Origin: Acanthochlamys bracteata
Taxonomy: Eukaryota; Streptophyta; Magnoliopsida; Pandanales; Velloziaceae
Length of the DNA stretch: 64,000 nucleotides
Reading direction: 5' to 3'
NCBI GenBank assembly: GCA_019914995.1
Contig: CM034126.1
Span: forward strand, 9,119,001 to 9,183,000
The number at the start of each line of letters is the position of its first letter. The first letter of the stretch is position 1. This document shows positions 1 to 11,631 of this stretch, one piece after another. The position numbers and the translations under genes are program-made. The notes below the pieces were generated by a model. The model searched no databases. It was given only the letters and a program-made list of their open reading frames with translations, and was not told where the DNA came from.

Positions 1-445
1 GGCCGCCAATCCGATCGTACAGACGTAACAGCTTGCAGCAGAAAGTGAAGAAGGCGTCGGAGACAGAATCGGCTGCAGGGTTGTATGTGAAAGTAAGCAT
101 GGATGGTGCTCCATACTTGAGAAAAATAGATCTAAGCTTCTATAAAGGTTACAAAGAACTTAGAGATGCATTGGAGGGCATGTTCAAAGGCATCTCTGAT
201 GATCACGCAGTTACTTATGAAGATAAAGACGGCGATTGGATGCTCGCCGGAGATGTTCCTTGGCAGTAAGTTAATCATAGTTTTGATTTGATATCTCTTT
301 TTGTTAAATTAATTCTCGGATGGGGGTTTCCATTTGAGTACTTATATTGAATTTTGTTCTGGGTTGCAGGATGTTTACTTCTTCTTGCAAGAGGTTGAGA
401 ATAATGAAAGGAGCTGAAGCTAAAGGCCTAAGTTCTGGGCATTGA
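1..445 (+). CDS. Aux/IAA auxin-responsive repressor, 3' part (5'-truncated by window edge)
   Basis: Aux/IAA proteins are nuclear repressors that bind ARF transcription factors through a C-terminal PB1 domain and are degraded when auxin is present. Coding sequence runs 3-265 (bases 1-2 fit the end of a Trp codon) and 370-445, joined across a GT-AG intron (266-369) that splits a Gln codon. The frame opens with [12 protein letters not shown], the end of the domain II region. It continues with domain III ([17 protein letters not shown], carrying the conserved Lys) and domain IV with the acidic DKDGDW patch, then the basic tail [14 protein letters not shown], and stops at 443-445. The linker between domains III and IV is about 20 residues shorter than in typical members. 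Domain I and the degron core lie outside the window. The family is clear; the paralogue is not. Confidence 0.93.
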
Positions 446-2926
446 TTCATATACATGGACACAGGATTCAACAAGTCTTGAATGGAAGCTTTGTATCTGT
501 GAAACATTGAAAGTCCAGAAAGATCAAAGATGCATGTATAACAGAAAGACATGCATGAAAACTAGCTAGAAGGATTTTTCATGGGAAATGAGAAGTTACT
601 GTAGAGGAGATGTAATGTTTTAGTCAATTTCCAACATGTTCAAATAGGTTTAATATATATAGCACAAGATGAAGAGTTGTAATTTATAGGTTCATTGATG
701 TTACTTTTAAAAAAAACTTTATTTTTTAAATTTAAAGAGAAAGAATCACCAACTACAGGATTTCATGTTTTGTGTGATTCCCAAATTAATTTACAGTTTG
801 ATTTTGCTAATTGTGCTCTTTATGCTTAAAACTCGAACAAGAGTTTCCATAGAAGTGATTATAAATAAGACTGAAACACATATCTGTGTTTGCTGAATTC
901 CATCTTTATGTAATGCTATGGTTTGATCAAATAAATTTTCCTGATCATCCGTTCGTATCTAACAATGAGTCGAAGGGGAACTATCGCTGTGAAAACACAC
1001 TAAGATATATAGATTTTACACTTGTATTGTTTCAAAGCTATCATACATAAACTAGCTAACTTTCCACCTTGCCAGCTAGTGCTCATAAAATGAATACTAC
1101 CTTGAAAAAAAACCAAGCATCGTCCGTATCTCTTTTAAGGAAGATAAGATTCCTCAGAAGTGCTTCGTGAGATAAAAGCTACTTTTAACTATGAAAACGA
1201 CTTAAATCTTCCCAGCACACTTGTAGCTCATGTTTTTGTAAATCTTGCAAAAAATCTCGTCTACCAAAATCACTATCGATAAAATCATGAAACACCTCCA
1301 CGCGGAGGCTGTAATTCAAATAATCTTACTCAAAAAAGGTAATTCAGATTAGGTTTTAAGTCGCATATAAGCATACACCAAACATGGTTTATCCTCAATT
1401 ACCATGCCAAAAATATGAAAAAAATATCGTACATATCAAAATTTTACCGGTAATTAATTTAACGGTTAAGTATTTTAATTTCGTGATAAAAGAAATGTTA
1501 GAATTTATTTAGACTTAGGACCAAAACAGACATTCATATTAAATGTTTACACATGAGCGGGTGTATTCTTTTTCACCCAAAAGTAATTTTCTTTTAGACC
1601 AAAAAAGATCACTTCAGCATTATATTTTGTGTTTTTTTGTAATAAAATTATAATTAAAAAAAACAAATTCCTGTGATCAAAATATTCTTATTTGCAAACA
1701 ATAGTAAACTAAACTACAAATATTAGTATGCAACCTAGGCCTTGTGTGTGAGGCAACACCTCGTGAAGTGAACATGAAGCAGGTGTTGGTAGACACGAAG
1801 TAGTCCATTTTAGAGCAATTGCAGAGCAGCTTCGTAGAATATTTAAGAAAGAAGAAAGAAATGTTTTTGAAAGTCTCAATATTCAGAGCAACTCATCACA
1901 TGTATTCAGTGAAAGGAAGATGAGAGGAATATAAGGATCGATGAAGGAACATAGGGTTACACATTTGGGAACATGTTCATTAATTATGCTTCTAATGTTT
2001 GTTGACCACCCTAAAATCATATGTAATAGCACTTTTTTTTTTTTTTTTTTTTTTTTGAGTAACATATATAGGATCCTATATTGGTAGAATTTTTTAGCTC
2101 CATCACTTATTTAGTTTCAACTTGCACTATTTTGGTAGATTTTATTGCCAAATTTTCCGGCGTTGCTGTTATTCTTTCGGAGCTAAACTAAATTATTGTG
2201 GCAGAGTTATAGCTTACAACTATGTGAAGAAAGCCAACAAAGTATTGAGAGCTAAAAATAAGGAGACCGCAGATTTCTCTCAAGTCGTTCTTGTTAATTT
2301 CTAGCTTCTACAGTCCAGCTTTTCCTTTCAAATAAATGCAATGAGACATGGAGATGAAAATAGGGACAGGGGAATTAATTAGGATGCCAATTTACAAAAC
2401 CAGCTTGTCCTCTATTATTTGATCAGCTCCAGCATATGTTAGTATATCATATGCAATGAATCAAAGTTCTTTAAACTTAGGTGCATAACACTATTGCTAT
2501 TTCTTAATCCTAATTAGATCCAAAAGAAAAAAAGATATTAGGTAAGATATTAGGATTCATGGAAGCAAAGAAAGGGACAAGTCATGTTTATCTAGATTCT
2601 ACTCTCTCGTGATACTTCATATTACTTCTTAAACTTATGACATTATTTAAGGTATTTTATGGATCACGATTCTAGGTGCTTTTTTGGGCTTTGGGCTTTC
2701 AGGCACAAAATGGTAGTACACAGTATTTTAGGAATTATTTTTAAAATTTTAAAAGATGCACATAAATTTTATATCATGAATTATTATACATATAAGTTTT
2801 TATCCTCAAAATTTATTAAAACATTTTCTAAAGAATTTCTTTGATTTTAAGCTAATTCAAATTTGCCGTCGGCACCATTTTACCGGCAAGCTCTAAAGCT
2901 TTCAGGTTGGTGAATTAGCGATCGTG
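446..2926. other. Aux/IAA 3' flank and intergenic AT-rich DNA
   Basis: The first 200-250 bases are probably the Aux/IAA 3' UTR. Beyond that I see no gene: open frames are short and resemble no family. A run of 24 T residues at 2033-2056 creates an artefactual poly-Lys frame on the minus strand. Confidence 0.6.
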
Positions 2927-3244
2927 CACTACGGCTGCTAAAAAATAATAGCATTGTTAGCCGCTGATCGCAGTGTGCTACTAATCAGTGACCGGCTTCT
3001 GCTAGTTGCTAATAATTTATGCATTTACGAGCGTTTGACTTGATCGTTATTGTTGAATGTTTTCGGTCGCTTGTTGGTAATTTTTACGACTATTGTTCTA
3101 GAGCTTGTCGCTAAATGCACGGTGATCGATCTATAACGACCGTCTTGGCGGTCGATTTCTGCTAGTCACAGATACTTTTAACAATCGTTTTTCTATTTTT
3201 GCGACTGGCTCTAACGGTTGCTAATTGTCTACTCTCTTGTAGTG
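2927..3244. mobile_element. Short CACTA-like non-autonomous element (tentative)
   Basis: The segment begins CACTACGGCTGC and ends TCTTGTAGTG, whose reverse complement CACTACAAGA is the typical plant CACTA (En/Spm) terminus. The ends are moderately related inverted repeats. The interior is unusually rich in short recurring motifs such as GTTGCTAAT, CGACCG and TAGCCGCTG, as in CACTA subterminal regions. No transposase frame is present. I could not find a matching 3-bp target duplication, so the left border is uncertain. Confidence 0.4.
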
Positions 3245-3718
3245 AAATACAAAAGACATGTCAGTGTGATACCATGTAAATGTATGTTACTGTCTTGAGA
3301 AATTCATATATGCTCTCATTTCTATCCGGTATCAAAATAATAAAATGGTGTGTCAATTTGGAATTGCCTAACATTTAGATACCATTTTACGCCACCGCGG
3401 TAGATTAAGAACATTTTTCATAAAATTGAAATGTTTTATAAGTTCTTCTTTTATTTACTTTAAAAATTATGTTCTATATAAAAATATACTTTTGAATTCC
3501 AAAAGCACTTCTATATAAATTTCACCATTCTTAATAATTTTTCTTAAAAGAGAAAAACTTATTCCAAGCCTCCTCTTTCAACATCAACATTGGTGGTATG
3601 GTAGTTTATTAGTGCGATACTAAAGTTTATGACAACAAAATATTAGTGGAAGTCTTTTGTGAGGATGGAACTTGCTGCGGTTGATGTAGGTCTTTTAGGA
3701 GTGGGACTGGTAGTAAAG

Positions 3719-4203
3719 GATATCAAAATTTCAATTTAAATCTTAAATTCTACGATTTATTTCACCAAAATTATCCCAATTTTAAATAAAATTTTTTTTG
3801 AGTAAAATTCACCCGGATCCCAATTTAAATCTTAAATCGGTAAAAAATTCTGATCTTTTAATTATTTTATACGATTTTTATTTTTGAAAAAGAATTAAAT
3901 TAACTAAATTTAAGAGAGTTTTTTGTAAAATTTTATGGAGTCTTATATAAAATTTAAGAGGTTTTCTGAATAAGTTAATTTTGAAAAATTTGCTATAAAA
4001 TATATAGTGATTTTTTATAAAAAATATTTAAAAAAATTTTAAATGTACTAACTTTTTTTAAAAATATTAAAAAGTTTTTTATAAAAAATCCTTAATAGTA
4101 TTAAAAAAATATTTATAAAATTTATCGATACGTAAAATTTTAATTTTACGATTCTAATTAAGTGAAATAATTTTATTTAAAATTTTAATTTTGATAATCT
4201 TGG
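3719..4203. mobile_element. MITE-like repeat, family B copy 1
   Basis: This AT-rich block aligns by eye over most of its length, in the same orientation, with 52502-53018. Shared blocks include AATTTAAATCTTAAA near the left, a central TTTTAAATGTACTAA, and CCTTAATRGTATTAAAAAAA near the right. The ends are imperfect inverted repeats (left TATCAAAATTTCAATTT; the right end reads TTGATAATCTTGG, reverse complement CCAAGATTATCAA). No coding capacity. A non-autonomous DNA transposon is the best reading; the superfamily is unresolved. Confidence 0.6.
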
Positions 4204-4965
4204 TGGTAGCATAAAGGAGTAGAACGAGACTATGATGAATCTCATCAAGAGAGAGGGAGTCGTGGAAAGCTCTCCCGTACTATGGTCCATGGTTACCGCT
4301 ACCAATACCAGTCAGGTATGGTTATTCTCTTCTCCCACTTCAAACACATGTTTTTTTTTTTTTTAAAGCTCCCTTCGAACACGTTTTTTCTTAAAACTAA
4401 ATGACCTTCCTATCAATTATTCATTTATTTTTAACCATTTTTTTCAAAATAAATTTTTATAACTTATGTTTTCCCAAAAAATGACCAAATATTCTAAGTT
4501 TAATTAAAAAGCTTTCTCTAAACTCTCATAATGTACTCGAAGGTGATTTTTACTTCTATCTTGTGGTGCGATTCTGAGCCTATTGATTAAAATTTTCGAA
4601 CAAATATTAATTTAGAAAATACTATAGGTGTTAAAAATTTTGCTTAAATATTAATTCAGAAAATACTATAAGTGTTTGTCTATAAGTCTGAAGAAATATT
4701 TAAAACCAAATTGAATTCATTAGCAAAAAAAAATCACCGATGAATAAAAAAAAAATTAAATTTTACTTCTTCGACCTATATATGGACAAATAGTTTTTAT
4801 TACAAAATTATCTGCAGATCTCATATTAAGAAAGATTCTCAAATATGGAAGTTTAAGAATTTGTACGGAGAATATGTTAGAAACCTAACATAAAATTAAT
4901 TAAAAAATATAAAAAAAGAATGAGTAATATTACTGATTATAATTTCAAGACAACTAGTAAGCTAA

Positions 4966-5794
4966 AAGGTGCAATTTGGATTGTTAGGTCAGTTTTGGAT
5001 CGATCCATTTAATAATCGGATCAAATTCATTCAATCCTAACTCAACCCATAAATTTATACGGGTCAAAATTGTCAACCCTAATCCAATTTATTAGTAACT
5101 AGACCAAATTCGGATCGACCCATCTAATAATTAAAATTATTAATTATTAATTATATATTTTTAAGCTTCAGTGAATTTATAATATCAGTTGTAATAAAAG
5201 TGCACAATATTTTTAGTAGTGAGATATAGTGAATATCCGTCAAAATATGCTTTCTTTAGTATTTTCATTGATTTAAAATATTAAAGAAAATTTTATTTTT
5301 CAAAATTTGTGGTGACAGCTAAAATTTTATTATTTTAAATACATATTAATAATTTCTATAAAAATTTTAATAAACATAGCTATCTAACAATTTTTGATAG
5401 AAATTATTATACAAAATCAAAATTCGTCATTACAGAAACACCTACATAATAATATTTTTGATAATATTATAATTCTCATCTTACACTAATTTACTAAAAT
5501 ATAAAAATAACGATTAATTATAAATACCATATAATTTAATAATTTATAAATTACTATTATCGATTATTTTTATTGCTAATATATTAACAAAAGGAAAGAA
5601 AAAATCAAATATTATTTCTTCGAGATGGCAATTCGGATTTGTGGGTCAATTTTGGATTAACTCGGATCGATCTATTTAATAACCGAATCAAATTCGCTCA
5701 ATCTTTATTATTTATACGGGTTAAATTTTCTAATCCTAATCCTAACTAAATGGGTCGAATTATATTTTTGGATCGGTCATATATTGCCACCCCT
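4966..5794. mobile_element. hAT-like non-autonomous element or cluster of its fragments
   Basis: The left part (GGTGCAATTTGGATTG) and the right end (ATATTGCCACCCCTA, reverse complement TAGGGGTGGCAATAT) resemble the inverted termini of plant hAT MITEs. Two internal blocks (about 4970-5125 and 5628-5785) repeat the same phrases: GATCGATC followed by ATTTAATAA, TCAAATTC, and TATACGGGT. No protein is encoded. No clear 8-bp target duplication was found, so this may be two fragments rather than one element. Confidence 0.4.
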
Positions 5795-7443
5795 ACTTTC
5801 AATCCACTTTAAAAATAACTGAAAAATAAAAACTGAATTCTAATACCAACAATCTCATCTACATTTCTTGCCTCTTTAGACATCTTTTACCTCTGGTTTC
5901 ATTTACCAACCGCATGATTTCTTCTGTGAGGTACCACAGCCCATTCTGCGCGTCAGGGAGCTTCATCTTACACTACCGCAGACCATTCTGAAAAAATCAT
6001 CCGCAAAGGATTATGAGCATAATCAGGTCTTTGCGAAGATAGAGTTGAAGCTATACCAACAAAATATTCCAAAGACGTCACAGAAAGCTGGTAGTTGGCC
6101 ATAGCATGTGATCATAGACCATTCAGCACCTCTCAGAACTAAAATAATACGGAACATGGCTTTAAAAAACCTCAGCAAAGAGCACCTATGAGATAAAATA
6201 GATCGAACAAACCCGGATTTAAAAAACTTTTCATTATTGCAAAAGTCTAAAGATCATGGAGAATTTTCATTCAAATGATAAAGCCAGACGTTATAATAGT
6301 ACATGATCACCGCAAACCACCAAATCATACACAAGTCTTCGCATCTGCCAACTGAAAGCATAATCTGTTTCACAGTATTAAATACACATGTCCTTATCAT
6401 TTGAATAAATTTACATAAGAGATTCCCATATGAATATCTTCTTTTGACCAAGCAGATTGTACCAAAAGAATGAAAAACCAGTAAAACGGAATGAAATAAG
6501 ATACAATAAAACATTCATTTCAACTTGGGACTAAGAATAGGAGTGGTCTTGGGCACGTGCAGATGATGAGCTTCGTCTAAGTAACATGAAGCCCTAGTCT
6601 GCAGGCTGCAGATCTTAAGTTGTCTTGATGCTTGCCAGTGATACCCATGAATAAAGATTGCCTCTCTGAAAAGGCCACCTGATGCATGATCAGGCGCTCC
6701 TTGGAAATATCTGATTTGGAGAGCTTAACCAACTCCATTCACTTGCTATTGCTTTCTGCAGTAAGTTGGAATGAGCAAAAATGAAAGAGATACTGATGAA
6801 AGGGTACATGGAAGAAGGCCTGGAGTAGAGAACATGTATAGAGAAAGTTGAAGTAAGGCAAACAGCAAGCAAACATGGGAGAAACTTCAGAAGCCTTCAT
6901 GCGTCCAGAACATAAACGGTATACCAATCACCTTGTATACTAGAAAGAAGTAACTCGACATTCGACATGCTAGTTTCAACAAGATTGTGGACTTCATATT
7001 TGTACAACAAAAAAAAAATCTTGCTCATACAGATAAGTCAGAGAAGAAAGGTAAGAAATGAAGGGGCACAAAAGATACTAAAAGAGTACCGTGATGCTTA
7101 AAAACAACCAACCACAGATTTTTTATCTCAAGTGGCTTGTTCACCAGAAAAGTCAATATTAATTTATGATCACCTTTTTCATACACACTTAAATTATATG
7201 TTATACAGTTATCAAAGACACCTCTTAAATATAGCAAAATTCAATGACAGTAAAACAAAAATCATACTGTTACATAAAAACAAAGTTTATCAACAAAATG
7301 AATATTCGATACTATTGGCTGAAACTAATTAACCAAACCATGTTCAATAACCAGCTCATTACAAGATGAATGAAACTAGAATTTTTGCATGCTGCAAACT
7401 CTTTTCTGTGGTAGCTCATAATCTCCATAGAACTAAAATCAGC
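5795..7443. other. Intergenic, no gene supported
   Basis: Only short unrelated open frames occur. Composition is less AT-extreme than the transposon-rich stretch before it. The segment 6590-6780 could hold a further 3' exon or 3' UTR of the minus-strand gene at 7444-8766: it has an AG acceptor (reverse strand) followed by a short open frame. Nothing recognisable is encoded. Confidence 0.4.
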
Positions 7444-8766
7444 CTACAAACTTTTAAAGAGAACTGCTGCAGCTTGCTTGTGAATGACAGGTAAAGAGGC
7501 GTAATAAAGTGATGCAAACTTTATCACTATTTCTGTAATTAAACTACATCCTCCAACTCTACAGCCAATAGTCTGCAAAAACATAGAGCTAAGTTTTGGA
7601 AACTCAAAGATGTATTTGCACAATACTTAACAGTGAATGTTCAGAAGAAGGGAATGACAGGTTATAATCATCTAAATTCCAATAAGAGGTTAACAGGTGA
7701 AAGAAATACTGAGAAAGAAAGCAACCAAAAATCTCAAAAGACAAAGGAAAGAGGTACATAATCTCAGCAGATAATCTGACAATGCTAATATCAAAACATG
7801 ACGAAAAAGAATGCTACCTTGCAATTAAGTAATGTGGTGCCAAGCCAAACAAAGAACACTTCAATCCAAGTCTTGAAGTTTGAGCCTGAGCATATAAGAT
7901 CGAGCTTCATATCAACTTGCGTAAGAGATCCTTCTAGAGAAGTTACTCAAAAATTTAATGATTGAGTAATGATAAAGGACAGGTGGTTTCTTTCAAGCAG
8001 CCCAATCATTGTTAAATAACCATTTAGACAACTACTATTAATTTATCATAGAATATTATAGAGTTAAGATCACATATATTGGTTTATAATGATGCTATAA
8101 GTAATCAAGAAGGTGAAATTTGAATAACATTCCAAAACATACTGACCCAAAAGTGCGAATCTATAGTCATATAGGTGACAGCCTACCAGTTTTAGCATAT
8201 GAAAGTTCAAATCCAAGCAAGTCATTGGTGGAGTTAGTATCATATATGATAACCGGGTGCCTGAGGGTGGGACTCACACAGGATATCTCTATGAAAACAC
8301 AAAGGGATTCGGTATAAAGCAGGTAGAAGTTGGTGAGGTGATGCAGGTTCACTTGAAAGTGGAGAGTAATCTACGCTTTGACTCAGTAGCATGAATTGTT
8401 AAGCAAATGCATGTTCTCAACTACCTTGCATTGCTTGTCAAACAACCTCTACTGCTTCAAAAACTAATACAAACTCTTGCATCCACAAATATACAAGTCT
8501 GTTAATTGTACTGAAACTAGAATATGATATAATTATCATGACAGACAATATCAAGGGACTGGCAATTAGAAGAAAACAAGATAGTGGGATACCATAGTCA
8601 ACACGAAAATGGGTTAAACAAGAAACATAAAACAAATAATTGAAGCGTAAAGATTTGATGACATTATCCACCTCTTTCAGATAAGTAACTCAGATGATAT
8701 TCTTGTTAGGAAGCTAATAACTGTCAATACATCTTCTACTAGTGCTACAGCTGCAGTCTTCAGTTT
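7444..8766 (-). CDS. Unrecognised gene, 3' exons only (hypothetical protein)
   Basis: I do not recognise this gene. Three minus-strand exons join in phase with GT-AG borders: 8351-8254, 7933-7818 and 7572-7444 (stop TAG 7446-7444). A fourth candidate, 8766-8690, also joins in phase. The joined tail is open for about 138 codons. Visible features: a helical segment (VALVEDVLTVISFLTRI), a Pro/His-rich stretch (PASPHQLLPALYRIP), DMKLDLICSGSNFKTWIEVF, and a Cys-containing region (NCKTIGCRVGGCSLITE), ending in KQAAAVLFKSL. Upstream exons and the start codon, perhaps as far as about 10940, were not resolved. Support comes only from phase-compatible open exons, not from homology. A long non-coding RNA or a pseudogene is the alternative. 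Confidence 0.35.
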
Positions 8767-11631
8767 CTAATGAGCTGCCTTGTGATTCTTTACATAAAAT
8801 TTCAACCTATCTGCTGAATGGTTTGTTTCATATAACTTTAGACTTCAGAGGAGCATTCCTATTCTAGCAAATTCAACAAGGAAACAACCGTCCATAGATG
8901 TAATTCTAATATAGCACATTTCCAAAGAATAATTATGTGCCAGATGAGTCTTAGTTGTCGGTTGAAAGAACGACGATGTGTTTATGTTGACTTGTACACG
9001 AAAACCTTATGAGGCAGACACAGATAAATCAAAATGATCCTTGACTTCATGATATGAAGTAAAAGACAAAACAAATGCATCATTAAAGCAAAACAAGTGA
9101 TCATAGAATCTGCCACATTAAATGCCTCATGGAGCATGTAATCCATGTCACAGTAGTATTGAGTATGAGGTTATACACCTTGTGCCTTTAACCAAAATTT
9201 ACACAGGATGGATCCAGTTTAAGTGGAGCTGGCATCAGATCTTTCATCTCCTAACTATTATATAGCAGTTCTCTGTCTAATATTCAAGGAATACTCTTTC
9301 AATAAACAAGCAGTATTATCGATGAGGCTTATGTTGTATTATATCTGTCATAACATCAAAGATAAAACAACTTTTTACCCTTACACTGGACGATATCATC
9401 AGTGTAAGCTGAACCATGGCTCATACTTAAACCATTAAGGATATCCGTGAATTCTATCAATTTGTCATGCACTGTCAACTAACAATTACGGAAACAGTGA
9501 TATGAAATGCTAGGTTTGACATGCTCGTCCATGCAAATGTTTGTACAGATTCAATTTGATTGCTTCAAATATAAAATTAGAAGTGAATGAAATAGTAAAT
9601 AATTGATTTTAAAAAAGAGCTAAGATAGTTCACTGAATGAATTCTAAGTTCTGAACCAAACTAGGACACCAATTACACTACCTCATGTCTTTTCAGACCG
9701 GTGGCAATGGCAATTATTATTGATGAATGGCACAACGAATAGCAAATATGTGGGTGCAGCAGTGGATGAGTAAGCACAAAATTCAAGACTACTTGAAATG
9801 AAGTAATTTGAGTGAAAGCAGGTAAGAAGCGTGGCAGAAGTGTTCATGCGGTAATGGATGACCATGCACACAATTTAAGACAAGAAGAGAAATGAAATAA
9901 TTAGAGAGAAAGTTATAGTGGCGTGGATAGAGAGCAAATGCGGGATGCTCACTTAATGGTTTAGCCATGTAAAACCAAGACCTGCAGATGTACTAGATTG
10001 AAATGAGATGACTTTAAAAACATGGTCCAAGGACATTAAAAAATGATTCACATGTTGTTGGACTGACTAAGAATAAGTTCATCACAGTAGAATGGCATTA
10101 AAGGGTCATGTAGCCCATCTAACAGAGTGAGCTTAAATTGTTGTTGTTGTGGAATGACATAGACATACTGTTCACTTATATGAATTTAGAGTATAGAAGT
10201 GCATACACTGTATTCAATGGGTCCATCGAGCCTACGGTCGTAAATTCAGAGACTATCACTCAATTAAGTATAAATTGCCCTCTTTTTTTATCATTGTTTA
10301 GCAGCCAACAGGCTTAGTCGCACTTCAGACAGTAATTAATATGAAAGAGAGAGAAAACATAAATTCCGAATCAAGCAATAAGTAGACCATCTTACTTAAG
10401 AAAATAAGTGTGAATACATGGACCACGTACCTACATTTTTTCTTAAAAAGAACGAGTTATTCAGTCAGTATGTAGAAAATCTTCATTTATTGTAAGAAAC
10501 AGGAGTTCTCGGATTGCTCGGCAAACCACCTAATAGTCAAATCAGTAGCTTTCTTCTAAAACTCAACTTTAGGATAATTTATTCATCTTCTTTCTCAAAG
10601 GCGAGCTTGCCACCATTGATCCACTATCTGTTTCCCTTAATCAAGCTAACTCAGAATACAAACTACCTCTTGAACTATTTAGTCCCAAAATATGAATTCC
10701 ACTAATTGCAACAGAATGATAATATGTACTTGATTATATGCACATATTTGAATCACATTCTCGTTCTAAAGATAGAAAAGAATACGTACCTTCCATATCC
10801 ATGGTATCTTGTTTCTGTTTATAAGATTTCTGCGGAGCATTTTTACAAACAGATTCTAGGCGTTCAGACGAGGAAGAAGATTGAATGCGTCATTTTAGCT
10901 TCTGATGCGTCTGACAGAATGCCATGATCGCCAGAGTTTGCCATGATCACCTTCTAATGCGTCTTTTCTTGGCAATCAATGGCAGAAGGAAGATACAGGC
11001 GGGAGAAGTACGATTCAATTTCAATCAATATCTCACGCAGCCACGCCATAGCGTTAATAAACAAAACGGTCTCATTTGAGCTCAGTCAGAACCGTTGAAT
11101 TGCATTTGGGTTCGCTGAGACCTGATTCAATAACTCTCCGATGTTTTACTTGGTGAAGACTTATTTTCAATAGTAAAGAAATTTGATTTATTATTTTTCT
11201 CGAATAACCAAACAGTTTTTTTGATTGAATCATTTCAGTTACAATTCTAGCACTTTCAGATCCCTACTAAGAGCTCTAAGATATTTATAGGACTTTTTAC
11301 TATTATTTGGAAGTCCAAAAACTATTCTGAATTTCATAACTTTTATTCAAAAGACATTTGGGAATTTAGATTACTGAATCAGCACCACTGCCTGAATTCC
11401 ATCTACATAAATTCATGCTATATAAGGAATAAAAAAGATTTACATTGCAGTCTTCAATCTCAATTTCATCGACGCAAACATTATTCAAAAAGATAAATAG
11501 AAAAAAAGAAATCTCTTTATATAAAAACTTTGTTTAGATTCTATACACGTATCAAAGATTCAAAGTTCATAAACACAGAGAAATCTGATATCTCTGTGTT
11601 CGCCGAACATGTGACCTTATTATTTGTTTCA
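8767..11631. other. Unassigned region between the unrecognised gene and the NDH-type gene
   Basis: This stretch may hold upstream exons and the promoter of the minus-strand gene at 7444-8766. A short minus-strand frame starting MANSGDHGILSDASEA (start near 10943) is a possible first exon but is unsupported. From about 11100 the sequence is probably the 3' flank of the NDH-type gene. No convincing domain was found. Confidence 0.3.

Noticed and set aside
1883..2065. Minus-strand frame starting with poly-Lys
   Set aside because: Produced by the 24-base T run; the rest is unremarkable.
8430..8495. Extra exon (LVYLWMQEFVLVFEAVE) in the unrecognised minus-strand gene
   Set aside because: Its acceptor and entry phase fit the upstream candidate exon, but no donor gives a phase compatible with the next exon, so it was left out of the model.
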